From positions 62,001-126,000 of the forward strand of contig NZ_JOCX01000016.1 of the NCBI RefSeq assembly GCF_000717915.1: a stretch of 64,000 nt of DNA. Reading direction: 5' to 3'. Position numbers and translations under genes: made by a program. The notes under the pieces were generated by a model. It was given only the letters and a program-made list of their open reading frames with translations. It did no database searches and was not told where the DNA came from. How positions within the stretch are numbered: the first letter of the stretch is position 1; each line of letters starts with the position of its first letter. Shown here in pieces: positions 1 to 10,917 of this stretch. Source of the DNA: Streptomyces sp. NRRL S-244 (GTDB lineage: Bacteria > Actinomycetota > Actinomycetes > Streptomycetales > Streptomycetaceae).

Positions 1-1362
<1,362 letters not shown>

Positions 1363-1366
<4 letters not shown>

Positions 1367-2052
1367 CGGCCGGGCCGCACGCTCAGGTCGTTGACCTCGG
1401 CGTCGCGCGGCAGGTCGACGGCCATCACGATGGTGGTCGCCACGGACTCGGGGTCGATCCACTGGCCGGGGTCGTACTCCTTGCCCTCCTGCGAGTGCAC
1501 CTTGGCCTGCATGGCGGTCGCGGTGCGCCCGGGGTAGACGGAGGTGACGCGGATGCCGTTCGGCTTCTCCTCGGCGCGCAGCGAGTCGGCCAGGGCCTTG
1601 AGCCCGTGCTTGGAGGCGGCGTACGCGCTCCAGTCGGCGTGGGCGGTCAGGCCGGCGCCGGAGTTCACGAAGACCACGGTGGCGCGGGAGGCGCGCAGGG
1701 TGGGCAGCAGCAGCCGGGTGACCTCGGCGGGGGCGATCAGGTTCACGTTGAGCTGCTGCTGCCAGGTCTTGGGGCGCAGCTCGCCGACGGGGCCGAGGTC
1801 GACGATCCCGGCGATGTGCAGGAGCGAGTCGATCCGCTCGGGGATGGGCTGCTTGGAGAAGGCCCACGAGAGCCGCTCGGGGTCGGAGAGGTCGCCGACG
1901 AGGGCGCGGGCGCCGGGGTAGCGCTCGACGAGCTGCTTGCCGCGGGCGGCGTCGCGGGCGAGCAGGACGAGGTCGTCGCCGCGGGCGTGCAGCCGCGCGG
2001 CGACGGCGGCGCCGATGCCCGCACCGGCACCGGTGATCAGGTGAGTAGCCAT
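1363..2052 (-). CDS. SDR family oxidoreductase
   Basis: Classical short-chain dehydrogenase/reductase of about 229 residues: Rossmann glycine motif TGAGAGIG near the N-terminus, an NSG catalytic Ser region, and the YAASK catalytic Tyr/Lys pair. Uses NAD(P)(H) to oxidise or reduce an alcohol/carbonyl; substrate not readable from sequence. The start is set at ATG 2052, which gives the usual MATHLITG opening; an in-frame ATG at 2061 adds three residues. It is the first gene of a run SDR, MetE-like, ligA on the minus strand, the first pair coupled through ATGA. Confidence 0.88.
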
Positions 2053-2131
2053 ACCGCCCATGCTCGCAGGTCGCCGCCGCCGGACAGGGCCTGGCCCGGA
2101 CGCCGCCCGCCGGTGCGGTGGCCCCGTCCGG

Positions 2132-2316
2132 TCAGTGGCCCCCGGCCGCGCGGTGGGCCGCCGCGATCGCGGCGCGGGCGGCGGCCGCCCGTTCGGCGGT
2201 GACGGCGGGTGCGAAGCCGTGGCCGGCGGTGATCTGCGGATGCGCCGCGACGAGCCGCGCCCGCGCGTCGGCCCGCGGCCCGGACCACCGCTCCGGGGTG
2301 GCGGGCCGGTTGCCCG
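2132..2316 (-). pseudogene. Possible coding remnant without a start codon
   Basis: In the 255-nt gap between the SDR and DUF1330 genes, one minus frame reads for about 60 codons ending in TGA at 2132, with almost every third position G or C (only three A/T), as in true genes here. The peptide is Ala/Arg-rich and helical-looking (ERWSGPRADARARL then HPQITAGHGF). I find no ATG, GTG or TTG in frame; the frame continues upstream into the DUF1330 coding region. It may be the tail of a decayed gene, a gene with a rare CTG start at about 2322, or chance in high-G+C DNA. No function recognised. Confidence 0.25.
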
Positions 2317-2661
2317 TCAGCGGCTGGATTCGGCGCGCAGGCGGGCCGCCGTCTTCTTCGCGTCGTAGCCGGGTGGGACGCCGTCCGCCAGGATGACCTC
2401 GCCCGGGATGTGGCGGGTGCGCAGCGGGATCAGGGCCTGGTAGGCCGGGGAGGCGTACCAGGCGCGGGCCCGCTCGATGTCCGGGAAGCCCAGGACCACC
2501 ACGGTCCCGGGGAAGGGGCCCTCCATGACCTCGGGCTGCGCTCCGTGGACCAGGAAGCGGCCCTCGAAGGGGTCCATCGTCGACTGGATCTCCTCGATGT
2601 AGCGGAGGATGTCCTCGTTCATGGTCTCGGGCCGTATGTGGGCGATGGCGTACGCGGTCAT
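2317..2661 (-). CDS. DUF1330 domain protein
   Basis: Small 114-residue cytosolic protein of the DUF1330 dimeric alpha/beta barrel family. Typical pattern: N-terminal beta strand MTAYAIAHI, a central GRFLVHGAQPEVMEG segment, VVVLGFPDIERARAWY (the conserved FPxxxxAxxWYxSPxY region) and a terminal PGYDAKK. The biochemical role of the family is not established. It lies 93 nt downstream of the GlxA-type regulator gene on the same strand. Confidence 0.87.
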   Translation of the reverse strand: MTAYAIAHIRPETMNEDILRYIEEIQSTMDPFEGRFLVHGAQPEVMEGPFPGTVVVLGFPDIERARAWYASPAYQALIPLRTRHIPGEVILADGVPPGYDAKKTAARLRAESSR

Positions 2662-2754
2662 GGGCCTGGCCTCCGAGGTCTCAAGTGGTGCGCCGGATCG
2701 GACTGTTGATCCGATCGTGCCAAGACGGGGAGTCGAAGGCCATGACCTCCGGGG

Positions 2755-3744
2755 TCATGCCCCCACGGCCACCGGGCTGCCGGGGCGGTAGGTCCGGCGG
2801 TAGGCGATCGGGGAGATGCCGAGGGAGGCCCGCATGTGCTGGCGCAGCGAGTTGGCGGAGCCGAAGCCCGACCGGTGCGCGACCAGGTCGACCGGCAGGT
2901 CGCTGGACTCCAGCAGCTGGCGGGCGACTTCGAGGCGCTGGACGGTGAGCCACTGCACCGGGGTCATGCCCACCTCGTCGCGGAACCGCCGGGTGAAGGT
3001 GCGCAGGCTCATCCGGGCGTGGGCGGCCAGCTCGGCCAGCGTGACCGGCTCGGCGAGCCGCTCCAGGGCCCAGGCGCGGGTGGCGGTCGTGGTGGCGACG
3101 GTGGGTTCGGGGACGGGCCGGTCGATGTACTGGGCCTGCCCGCCGTCCCGCCACGGCGGTACGACGCACAGCCGCGCGGCGCGGTTGGCGGCGGCGGTGC
3201 CGTGGTCGGCGCGGATCAGGTAGAGGCAGAGGTCGATGCCGGCGGCGACGCCCGCCGAGGTGAGGATGGAGCCGTCGTCGACGAAGAGCACGTCCTCGTC
3301 GAGGAGGACGCGCGGGAAGGCCCGCTGGAACTCCGGCGCGTGCGCCCAGTGCGTGGTGGCGCGCCGCCCGTCGAGCAGCCCGGCGGCGGCGAGCACCTCG
3401 GAGCCGGTGCAGATGGACACGATCCGGGCGCCGGGCCGGATGGCGGCGAGGGCGTCGACGAGGGGCTGCGGCAGGGGCTCGCCCCGCAGCAGCCCGGGCA
3501 TGGCGTGGGTGGGCGGAACGATCACGGTGTCGGCCGCGGCGAGGGCCTCGGCGCCCGCCGTGACGCCGATGGTGAAGCCCGCGTCGCTGGTCACGGGCTG
3601 CCCGTCGGCGGTGCAGACGGTGACCTCGTACAGGGCGCCACCGTCCTCCGCGTGGGCGTTGCCGAACACCCGGGAGGGCATTCCGAGCTCGAACGGGGCG
3701 ACCCCTTCGAGGGCGAGTACGGCGATTCTCTGCAAAACGGGCAT
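2755..3744 (-). CDS. GlxA-type transcriptional regulator (DJ-1/PfpI + AraC HTH)
   Basis: 329 residues. The N-terminal half (about 5-180) is a DJ-1/PfpI-like sensor domain with the nucleophile-elbow sequence SICTGSEVLAAAG; the C-terminal 100 residues are a double helix-turn-helix of AraC type (LAAHARMSLRTFTRRF, then LLESSDLPVDLVAHRSGFGS). Such proteins regulate small-molecule catabolism or stress genes; the ligand is unknown. ATG start at 3744. It is transcribed divergently from the oxidoreductase at 3868, and a 14-bp palindrome sits in the shared 123-nt intergenic region, so it may control both genes. Confidence 0.9.
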   Translation of the reverse strand: MPVLQRIAVLALEGVAPFELGMPSRVFGNAHAEDGGALYEVTVCTADGQPVTSDAGFTIGVTAGAEALAAADTVIVPPTHAMPGLLRGEPLPQPLVDALAAIRPGARIVSICTGSEVLAAAGLLDGRRATTHWAHAPEFQRAFPRVLLDEDVLFVDDGSILTSAGVAAGIDLCLYLIRADHGTAAANRAARLCVVPPWRDGGQAQYIDRPVPEPTVATTTATRAWALERLAEPVTLAELAAHARMSLRTFTRRFRDEVGMTPVQWLTVQRLEVARQLLESSDLPVDLVAHRSGFGSANSLRQHMRASLGISPIAYRRTYRPGSPVAVGA

Positions 3745-3764
3745 GGCCAGATTCTGTCACATGG

Positions 3765-3778
3765 TGGCCGTACGGCCA
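3765..3778. promoter_or_regulatory. Palindromic operator candidate between divergent genes
   Basis: TGGCCGTACGGCCA is a perfect 14-bp palindrome located 21 bp upstream of the GlxA-type regulator start and about 90 bp upstream of the oxidoreductase start. Position and symmetry suit a repressor or autoregulator site; binding by the adjacent regulator is inference. Confidence 0.35.
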
Positions 3779-3867
3779 ACACCACACGGGGCCCGATGCG
3801 GCCAAGCTGGAGCCATCGGCCGGGAAAACCGGCACGGAGTACCCCAAGCACTACCAAGGAGACAGAC

Positions 3868-4791
3868 ATGCGCGCGGTCGTCGTGAGCCAGTGGGGCGGA
3901 CCCGAGGTTCTCACCGAGGTCGAGACGGAGCGGCCCGAGCCGGGTCTGAACGAGATCCTCGTACGGGTCCACGCGGCCGGCGTGAACCCCGTGGACTGGA
4001 AGACCCGGGCCAGCGGCGGCCTCATCGGCTGGGGCGAGGTCCCGATGGTCGGCTGGGACGTCTCGGGCACGGTCGAGGCGGTCGGCCCGGGCGTGACGCT
4101 GTACCGCGAGGGCGACGAGGTGTACGGCATGCCGAACTTCCCGCGCCAGGCGGGCGGCTACGCCGAGTACGTGGTCGCCCCGACCCGGCACTTCGCCCGC
4201 AAGCCGGCCTCCCTGGACCACGTGCAGGCGGCGGCCCTGCCGCTGGCGGCGCTGACCGCCTGGCAGGCCCTGGTGGACACGGCCGGGGTCACGGCCGGGC
4301 AGCGGGTGCTGATCCACGCGGCGGCCGGCGGGGTCGGCCACCTGGCGGTGCAGATCGCCAAGGCCCGCGGCGCGTACGTGATCGGCACGGCCAGCGCGGC
4401 CAAGCACGGGCTGCTGCGCGAGCTGGGCGCCGACGAGGTGCTCGACTACCGCACCACGGACTTCGAGGACGCCGTCTCCGACGTGGACGTCGTGATCGAC
4501 GCGGTGGGCGGGGACTACGGGCAGCGTTCGCTGAAGGTGCTGAAGCCCGGCGGGCACCTGGTGACCCTGCCCGGCCCCGACGGGATCCCGGCCGACACGC
4601 AGGGCGTGCACGCCTCCTGGGTCCTGGTGGAGCCCGACCTGAAGGGGCTGGAGGAGATCGCGGCGCTCGCCGACCGCGGCCTGCTGAAGCCGCTGGTCGA
4701 CACGGTCCTGCCGCTGGAGCAGGCGGCGAAGGCCCATGAGATCGGCGAGCTCGGCCGCACCACCGGCAAGATCGTCCTGACGGTCGCCTAG
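3868..4791 (+). CDS. NADP-dependent quinone-type oxidoreductase (zinc-free MDR family)
   Basis: 307 residues of the medium-chain dehydrogenase/reductase superfamily. GroES-like N-terminal half (VNPVDWKTRASG, then GWDVSGTVEAVGPGV) and a Rossmann half starting near residue 150 with VLIHAAAGGVGHLAVQIAK, the AAxGGVG NADPH-binding motif of quinone oxidoreductases and zeta-crystallins. No structural or catalytic zinc cysteines are seen. Likely reduces quinones or enals with NADPH; substrate unknown. ATG at 3868 is preceded by AAGGAG. Divergent from the GlxA-type regulator. Confidence 0.9.
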   Translation: MRAVVVSQWGGPEVLTEVETERPEPGLNEILVRVHAAGVNPVDWKTRASGGLIGWGEVPMVGWDVSGTVEAVGPGVTLYREGDEVYGMPNFPRQAGGYAEYVVAPTRHFARKPASLDHVQAAALPLAALTAWQALVDTAGVTAGQRVLIHAAAGGVGHLAVQIAKARGAYVIGTASAAKHGLLRELGADEVLDYRTTDFEDAVSDVDVVIDAVGGDYGQRSLKVLKPGGHLVTLPGPDGIPADTQGVHASWVLVEPDLKGLEEIAALADRGLLKPLVDTVLPLEQAAKAHEIGELGRTTGKIVLTVA

Positions 4792-4846
4792 ACGGCCCCG
4801 GCACGCGCCGACGGCCGCCTGGACGGCCGGGGCGCGCCGCCGCGCC

Positions 4847-4986
4847 CCGGCTGCCGGGTGCCGGCTGCCGGGTGCCGGCTGCCGGGTGCCGGCTGCCGGG
4901 TGCCGGCTGCCGGGTGCCGGCTGCCGGGTGCCGGGTGCCGGCTGCCGGGTGCCGGCTGCCGGGTGCCGGCTGCCGGGTGCCGGGTC
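4847..4986. repeat. Heptamer minisatellite, 20 units, at the 3' end of mnmA
   Basis: Exactly twenty consecutive 7-bp units, CCGGCTG and CCGGGTG, mostly alternating (14-bp period) with two places where CCGGGTG is doubled; the last unit is CCGGGTC. The last two bases of the array are the first two bases of the complemented mnmA stop (TGA at 4985-4987). It fills the convergent gap between the oxidoreductase and mnmA. Strand slippage could change its length; if the mnmA stop were lost the array would be translated as a repeated peptide. Confidence 0.95.
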
Positions 4987-6121
4987 AGACCGCGGCGGCC
5001 GCGGCCCGGGTGGTCGTCGCGATGGTGGCGGAGCCGACCACGCGCGTGCCGTCGTAGAGGACGATCGCCTGGCCGGGGGCCACGCCGCGGACCGGCTCGG
5101 TGAAGGAGACGCGCAGCTCGCCGTCCACGAGCTCGGCGAAGACCTCGGTCTCGCCGCCGTGGGCGCGCAGCTGCGCGGTGTAGGTGCCCGGGGCGGCGGC
5201 CGTGGAGCCGCACCAGCGCGGGCGGATCGCGGTCAGGGCGCTGACGTCGAGGGCCTCGACGGGGCCGACGGTGACGGTGTTGTTCACCGGGGAGATGTCG
5301 AGGACGTAGCGCGGCTTGCCGTCGGGGGCGGGGTGGCCGATCCGCAGGCCCTTGCGCTGGCCGATGGTGAAGCCGAAGGCGCCGTCGTGGGTGCCGACCT
5401 TCTCGCCGGTCGCCCCGTCGACGATGTCGCCCTCGGCCTTGCCCAGGCGGCTCGCGAGGAAGCCCTGGGTGTCGCCGTCGGCGATGAAGCAGATGTCGTG
5501 GCTGTCGGGCTTCTTCGCCACGGCCAGGCCGCGCTCCTCGGCCTCGGCGCGGATCTCTTCCTTGGTGGTGAGGGTGTCGCCGAGCGGGAACAGCGCGTGG
5601 GCCAGCTGCTTCTCGTCGAGCACGCCGAGGACGTACGACTGGTCCTTCGCCATGTCGGAGGCGCGGTGCAGCTCGCGCGAGCCGTCCTCGTTCAGTACGA
5701 CGGTGGCGTAGTGGCCGGTGCAGACGGCGTCGAAGCCGAGGGCGAGGGCCTTGTCGAGCAGCGCCGCGAATTTGATCTTCTCGTTGCAGCGCAGGCAGGG
5801 GTTCGGGGTGCGCCCGGCCTCGTACTCGGAGATGAAGTCCTCCACGACGTCCTCGCGGAAGCGCTCGGCGAGGTCCCACACGTAGAACGGGATGCCGATG
5901 ACGTCGGCGGCGCGGCGGGCGTCGCGGGAGTCCTCGATGGTGCAGCAGCCGCGGGCGCCGGTCCGGAAGGACTGCGGGTTCGCGGAGAGCGCGAGGTGGA
6001 CGCCGGTCACGTCGTGTCCGGCTTCGACGGCGCGGGCGGCGGCGACGGCGGAGTCCACGCCGCCGGACATGGCGGCCAGGACGCGAAGGGGGCGATCGGT
6101 GCGCGGCAGGTTCTCAGTCAT
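4985..6121 (-). CDS. mnmA: tRNA-specific 2-thiouridylase MnmA
   Basis: Installs sulfur at C2 of the wobble uridine of tRNA Lys/Glu/Gln using ATP. 378 residues, near the family norm. Visible: the PP-loop [15 protein letters not shown] near residue 20 (ATP pyrophosphatase), [12 protein letters not shown] with the nucleophilic Cys, CTGHYA, and [11 protein letters not shown] with the second catalytic Cys. The ATG at 6121 is chosen because it opens just ahead of the PP-loop; the longer open frame upstream runs through the opposite-strand amidase. The sulfur donor path is likely the cysteine desulfurase encoded at 6873-8036 on the same strand, with the amidase inserted between them on the plus strand. 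The 3' end abuts the heptamer array. Confidence 0.95.
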   Translation of the reverse strand: MTENLPRTDRPLRVLAAMSGGVDSAVAAARAVEAGHDVTGVHLALSANPQSFRTGARGCCTIEDSRDARRAADVIGIPFYVWDLAERFREDVVEDFISEYEAGRTPNPCLRCNEKIKFAALLDKALALGFDAVCTGHYATVVLNEDGSRELHRASDMAKDQSYVLGVLDEKQLAHALFPLGDTLTTKEEIRAEAEERGLAVAKKPDSHDICFIADGDTQGFLASRLGKAEGDIVDGATGEKVGTHDGAFGFTIGQRKGLRIGHPAPDGKPRYVLDISPVNNTVTVGPVEALDVSALTAIRPRWCGSTAAAPGTYTAQLRAHGGETEVFAELVDGELRVSFTEPVRGVAPGQAIVLYDGTRVVGSATIATTTRAAAAAV

Positions 6122-6190
6122 AGCACCGTCCAGAGTACGGGGGAACCGGCCGGGGTCACAGCGCGTTATCACGTGCGGGGGGTGGATCAC

Positions 6191-6880
6191 ATGGGGAGCA
6201 AGGCCGGGACCGCGCCGAAGGGGGCGCCGCGCAGGACCCGCCGGGCGGTGCTGTTCGGCGGGCTGGGGGTCTTCACGGTGGCGGCGATCGCCGGGCAGGA
6301 CGAGCTGCGGCGCGCCTGGTGGCTGCTGCCGGGCGTGGGCAAGCCCCGCGAGGAGGGCGAGGTGGACCACGCGGGCGTGGGCTGGACGTCGGCCTCGCCG
6401 GCGAACTGGCGGATGGCGGACCGGCCCGGGGACTACCGGGTGGACCGGATTGTCGTGCATGTCACGCAGGGCAGCTTCGCGTCCTCGGTGGACGCCTTCA
6501 AGAACCCCTTCCACCAGGCGTCGGCGCACTACATAGTCGGCCAGGACGGGCGCATCGAGCAGATGGTGCGCGAGATGGACGTCGCCTTCCACTCGGGCAA
6601 CCGCTCGATGAACGAGCGCAGCGTGGGCATCGAGCACGAGGGCTTCGTGGACCGGCCGCAGGACTTCACGGAGGTGATGTACGCGGCCTCGGCCCGGCTC
6701 GCCGCCGACGTCTGCCGCAGGTACGGCATACCCGTGGACCGTACGCACATAGTGGCCCACTCCGAGGTCCGGGGCACGGACCACACGGACCCGGGCCCCC
6801 ACTGGGACTGGGACCGGTACCTGGGCCTGGTCCGCTCGGAGCTCGCGGCGGCGCCTGCCGCTGAGGACACCCCTAGCTGA
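6191..6880 (+). CDS. Secreted N-acetylmuramoyl-L-alanine amidase (Amidase_2/PGRP fold)
   Basis: 229 residues. N-terminal [11 protein letters not shown] followed by a hydrophobic stretch looks like a twin-arginine or Sec signal, so export is likely. The catalytic domain (about 70-215) has a zinc His in [19 protein letters not shown], a Glu in VGIEHEGF, the AHSEVRG loop and the distal His in [11 protein letters not shown]. It should cleave the lactyl-amide bond between MurNAc and L-Ala in peptidoglycan. ATG at 6191 with a GGGGGGTGG ribosome site; an in-frame GTG at 6182 is an alternative. Encoded opposite mnmA and the cysteine desulfurase; its last 8 nt overlap the end of the latter. Confidence 0.88.
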   Translation: MGSKAGTAPKGAPRRTRRAVLFGGLGVFTVAAIAGQDELRRAWWLLPGVGKPREEGEVDHAGVGWTSASPANWRMADRPGDYRVDRIVVHVTQGSFASSVDAFKNPFHQASAHYIVGQDGRIEQMVREMDVAFHSGNRSMNERSVGIEHEGFVDRPQDFTEVMYAASARLAADVCRRYGIPVDRTHIVAHSEVRGTDHTDPGPHWDWDRYLGLVRSELAAAPAAEDTPS

Positions 6881-8036
6881 GGCCTGCCGTACGGGCCCGT
6901 TCGACCGCCGGCCCGATGGCGGCGGCCACGGCCGCGACGTCCTCCTTGGTGGAGGTGTGGCCGAGGGAGAAGCGCAGGGTGCCGCGGGCCAGCTGCGGGT
7001 CGGTGCCGGTGGCCAGCAGGACGTGGCTGGGCTGGGCCACGCCGGCGGTGCAGGCGGAGCCGGTGGAGCACTCGATGCCCTGGGCGTCCAGGAGGAGCAG
7101 CAGCGAGTCGCCCTCGCAGCCGGGGAAGCTGAAGTGCGCGTTGGCCGGGAGCCGGTCGTCCGGGTCCCCGCCGAGGACGGCGTCGGGCACTTCGCGGAGC
7201 ACGGCGGCGACCAGTTCGTCGCGCAGCGCGCCGATCTCGGCGGCGAACCGCTCGCGCCGTTCGGCGGCGATCACGGCGGCCACCGCGAAGGCGGCGATGG
7301 CGGGCACGTCGAGGGTGCCGGAGCGCACGTGCCGCTCCTGGCCGCCGCCGTGCAGGACGGGTACGGGGCTCTGGTCGCGGCCGAGCAGCAGCGCGCCGAT
7401 GCCGTACGGGCCGCCGATCTTGTGGCCGCTGACGGTCATCGCGGCGAGGCCGCTGTCGCCGAAGCGGACGTCGAGCTGCCCGAGGGCCTGGACGGCGTCG
7501 GAGTGCAGGGGGATCGCGAACTCGCGGGCGACGGCGGCCAGTTCACGTACCGGCATGACGGTGCCGATCTCGTTGTTGGCCCACATGACGGTGGCCAGGG
7601 CCACGTCGTCGGGGTTGCGCGCGATGGCCTCGCGGAGGTCCTCGGGGTGCACGCGGCCGTAGCGGTCGACGGGGAGGTACTCGACGCGGGCGCCCTCGTG
7701 CTCGCCCAGCCAGTGGACGGCGTCGAGGACGGCGTGGTGCTCGACGGGGCTGGCGAGCACCCGGGTCCGGGCGGGGTCCTGGTCGCGGCGGGCCCAGTAG
7801 AGGCCCTTGACGGCGAGGTTGTCGGCCTCCGTGCCGCCCGCGGTGAAGACCACCTCGCTCGGGCGGGCGCCGAGTGCCTCGGCGAGGGCCTCGCGGGCCT
7901 CCTCGACGGTACGGCGGGCACGGCGGCCGGCGGCGTGGAGGGAGGAAGCGTTGCCCGTGGCGGCGAACTGCGCGGTCATCGCCGCAGCGGCCTCCGGGAG
8001 CATCGGGGTGGTGGCGGCGTGGTCGAGGTAGGCCAT
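6873..8036 (-). CDS. Cysteine desulfurase (NifS/IscS-like)
   Basis: PLP enzyme of 387 residues converting L-cysteine to alanine with a protein-bound persulfide. Seen: [11 protein letters not shown] opening, [32 protein letters not shown], the PLP lysine in [12 protein letters not shown] and the persulfide Cys in [10 protein letters not shown]. Likely supplies sulfur to MnmA, the next gene on the strand (751 nt away, with an amidase between on the opposite strand), as in other actinomycetes. The 3' end overlaps the convergent amidase gene by 8 nt. Confidence 0.94.
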   Translation of the reverse strand: MAYLDHAATTPMLPEAAAAMTAQFAATGNASSLHAAGRRARRTVEEAREALAEALGARPSEVVFTAGGTEADNLAVKGLYWARRDQDPARTRVLASPVEHHAVLDAVHWLGEHEGARVEYLPVDRYGRVHPEDLREAIARNPDDVALATVMWANNEIGTVMPVRELAAVAREFAIPLHSDAVQALGQLDVRFGDSGLAAMTVSGHKIGGPYGIGALLLGRDQSPVPVLHGGGQERHVRSGTLDVPAIAAFAVAAVIAAERRERFAAEIGALRDELVAAVLREVPDAVLGGDPDDRLPANAHFSFPGCEGDSLLLLLDAQGIECSTGSACTAGVAQPSHVLLATGTDPQLARGTLRFSLGHTSTKEDVAAVAAAIGPAVERARTAGLS

Positions 8037-8117
8037 GATCCCCTGATTCTACGAGTCCCCTCCCGGGCACCGGACCCCCCGGGGCGGCGGGGGCCCGGGA
8101 GGGGCCGGATCCGGGGG

Positions 8118-8969
8118 TCAGCGCGGGGCGCGGGCCAGTTGGCGGGACTGGGCCACCAGGTGGTCCGTGGAGTCCCAGACCTCGGCGTCCTCCTCCAGGA
8201 AGCCGCCGGCCAGGTTCCGCGTCGTGATGGAGATCCGCAGCGGGCCCGGGGCCGGGCGCCGGCGCACGTGCGCGGTGAGCTCGATGGTCGGGCTCCAGCC
8301 CATCAGGCCCAGGTCGAAGCAGGTCGGCGGCAGTGCGTCCACCGCGAGCAGCATCGACAGCGGATCGGCGTCGCGGCCGTCGGCCAGCTCGAACCAGGCC
8401 CGCATCTCGCCCTTCCCGGACGGCGCGCCGACCGCCCAGCCCGCCGTGGCCGGATCCAGCCGCAGCCGGAGCCGGTCCACGATCGCGTTGCTGCCGGGGA
8501 TCGGGGCCGGGCCGGCCTCCGGGCCCAGGCAGTCCTCGTACGCCGGGAACGCCGGCGGGACCGCGGTGGTGCGGACGTCGTCCGGGAGGGAGGCGAGGTC
8601 GCCGTACGAGGCGACGACCCGGATCCGCTCGATCTCGGCGCCGCTCTCGTCGTACTGGAACAGGGAGGCCTGGCCGGTGGAGAGGGTGCGCCCGACCCGG
8701 ACGACCTCGGTGCGGATCACGGCGGGGCCGGGCACCGACGAGGTCAGGTAGTGGGCGGAGACGGTGAAGGGGTCCGGGTGCGGCAGGGCCGCCGACAGGG
8801 CCCGGCCGACCAGGGCCAGCAGGTAGCCGCCGTTCACGGCGGTGATGATCGTCCACCCGGCGGAGAGCTCCGCGTCGTACACGCCGGACTCGTCCGCGCG
8901 CGGGGTGACGGCGGTGTCCCGGTCGAATTCGCTGTCGCCGATGGAGGCCTGGGTCGCTGCGTATGCCAT
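8118..8969 (-). CDS. Acyl-CoA thioesterase-like double-hotdog protein
   Basis: 283 residues with the two-hotdog layout of TesB/4HBT_3 thioesterases: a first domain containing WTIITAVNGGYLLALVGRAL and FTVSAHYLTSS, and a second with LLAVDALPPTCFDLG and SPTIELTAHVRRRP. Probably hydrolyses acyl-CoA thioesters in the cytosol; the acyl chain is unknown. ATG at 8969. The 58-nt gap to the next upstream gene contains inverted repeats suited to a repressor, so it may be regulated by a fatty-acid-type transcription factor; that is inference. Confidence 0.82.
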   Translation of the reverse strand: MAYAATQASIGDSEFDRDTAVTPRADESGVYDAELSAGWTIITAVNGGYLLALVGRALSAALPHPDPFTVSAHYLTSSVPGPAVIRTEVVRVGRTLSTGQASLFQYDESGAEIERIRVVASYGDLASLPDDVRTTAVPPAFPAYEDCLGPEAGPAPIPGSNAIVDRLRLRLDPATAGWAVGAPSGKGEMRAWFELADGRDADPLSMLLAVDALPPTCFDLGLMGWSPTIELTAHVRRRPAPGPLRISITTRNLAGGFLEEDAEVWDSTDHLVAQSRQLARAPR

Positions 8970-8992
8970 GGATTCGAGCCTACCGCCGGTTA

Positions 8993-9020
8993 CTACTAAG
9001 CGGTAGCTTTCCTTTGCTAC
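8993..9020 (-). promoter_or_regulatory. Nested inverted repeats upstream of the thioesterase gene
   Basis: CTAC-N6-GTAG (8993-9006) shares its right arm with GTAGC-N8-GCTAC (9003-9020), 24-51 nt upstream of the thioesterase ATG. The overlapping symmetry suggests one or two dimer-binding sites in the promoter. No regulator gene lies adjacent. Confidence 0.35.
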
Positions 9021-9027
9021 ATGCTTG

Positions 9028-9684
9028 TTACGGCTCTTCGGCCACCGAGGAGCGGCGGTTCCAGGCCAGCGGGGCCCGCCAGTGGTAGCGCATGGCGAGG
9101 AGCCGGAGCACGAACGTGGTGATGATCGCCGCGGCGGTGGTCACGGCGTTGAGCATCTCGAACGCGATGGACACGGCCACCATCGAGGCACCGACGATGG
9201 CGGGGACGGCGTACATCTCGCGGTCGCGCAGCAGCGACGGCACCTCGTTGGCCAGGACGTCGCGCAGCACGCCCCCGCCGACGGCGGTGACCAGGCCCAG
9301 CGCGGCGGACGCTGTGAGTCCGAGGCCGAACTCGTATGCCTTGGTCGTGCCGGTCACGCAGAACAGGGCGAGGCCCGCGGCGTCGAAGACGTTGATGGCC
9401 CGGTTGATGCGCTGCACCTCGGGATGCAGGAAGAAGACGCACGCCGCGGCGATCAGCGGGGTGACGAAGAAGCTGAGCTCGCCGAAGGCGGCCGGCGGAA
9501 CGGCGCCGATGACGAGGTCGCGGAAGAGACCGCCGCCGAGGGCGGTGGCCAGCGCGAGGACGCAGATGCCGAAGACGTCGAAGTTCTTGCGTACGGCGAG
9601 CAGCGCGCCCGCGGTGGCGAAGACGAAGATGCCGGCGAGGTCCAGGGCATGCTGGATCCCGGGCGGGAAGAGATCGTGGAGCAC
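9028..9684 (-). CDS. TRIC-type cation channel family protein (UPF0126)
   Basis: 218 residues, almost entirely hydrophobic, about seven membrane spans. Two internally similar halves each carry the glycine-rich signature: ALGGGLFRDLVIGAVPP and AVGGGVLRDVLANEVPS, the GGGxxRD repeat of this family. Prokaryotic TRIC homologues are trimeric monovalent-cation channels of the cytoplasmic membrane. ATG at 9684. It ends 58 nt before the thioesterase start on the same strand. Confidence 0.9.
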   Translation of the reverse strand: MLHDLFPPGIQHALDLAGIFVFATAGALLAVRKNFDVFGICVLALATALGGGLFRDLVIGAVPPAAFGELSFFVTPLIAAACVFFLHPEVQRINRAINVFDAAGLALFCVTGTTKAYEFGLGLTASAALGLVTAVGGGVLRDVLANEVPSLLRDREMYAVPAIVGASMVAVSIAFEMLNAVTTAAAIITTFVLRLLAMRYHWRAPLAWNRRSSVAEEP

Positions 9685-9732
9685 GGCCCCATTGTGCCGT
9701 TCGCCCGGCCGGTGGTTCGACGGGTACGGCCC

Positions 9733-9793
9733 GCCGTCCCGGAGACGGGCACGGCCGCCGTCCCGGAGACGGGCACGGCCGCCGTCCCGGACG
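9733..9793. repeat. 24-bp tandem repeat, about 2.5 copies
   Basis: Two exact 24-bp copies (9733-9756, 9757-9780) and a partial third, in the gap between the TRIC gene and the transporter operon. No protein-coding reading looks credible there. Confidence 0.85.
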
Positions 9794-9801
9794 CGGACAT
9801 G

Positions 9802-9836
9802 CCGCCGCCCCGGGGCGCCGGGCCCCGGGGCGGCGG
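9802..9836 (-). terminator. Terminator hairpin after the peptide transporter operon
   Basis: A perfect 15-bp stem (9802-9816 with 9822-9836) and a 5-nt loop, beginning 4 nt past the stop of the last ATPase gene. No strong U-run, as is common in Streptomyces. Confidence 0.75.
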
Positions 9837-9840
9837 GTGC

Positions 9841-10913
<1,073 letters not shown>

Positions 10914-10917
<4 letters not shown>

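Noticed and set aside
4847..4986. CRISPR-like array
   Set aside because: The units are 7 bp with no unique spacers, so this is a minisatellite.
4886..6190. Upstream extension of the amidase reading frame through the heptamer repeat and mnmA
   Set aside because: The frame is open only because the array and the antisense of mnmA lack stops; the signal peptide and ribosome site begin at 6191.
9733..9793. Repeated peptide (VPETGTAA units) in a plus frame
   Set aside because: Only two and a half copies within an intergenic gap; the surrounding plus frame is antisense to real genes.
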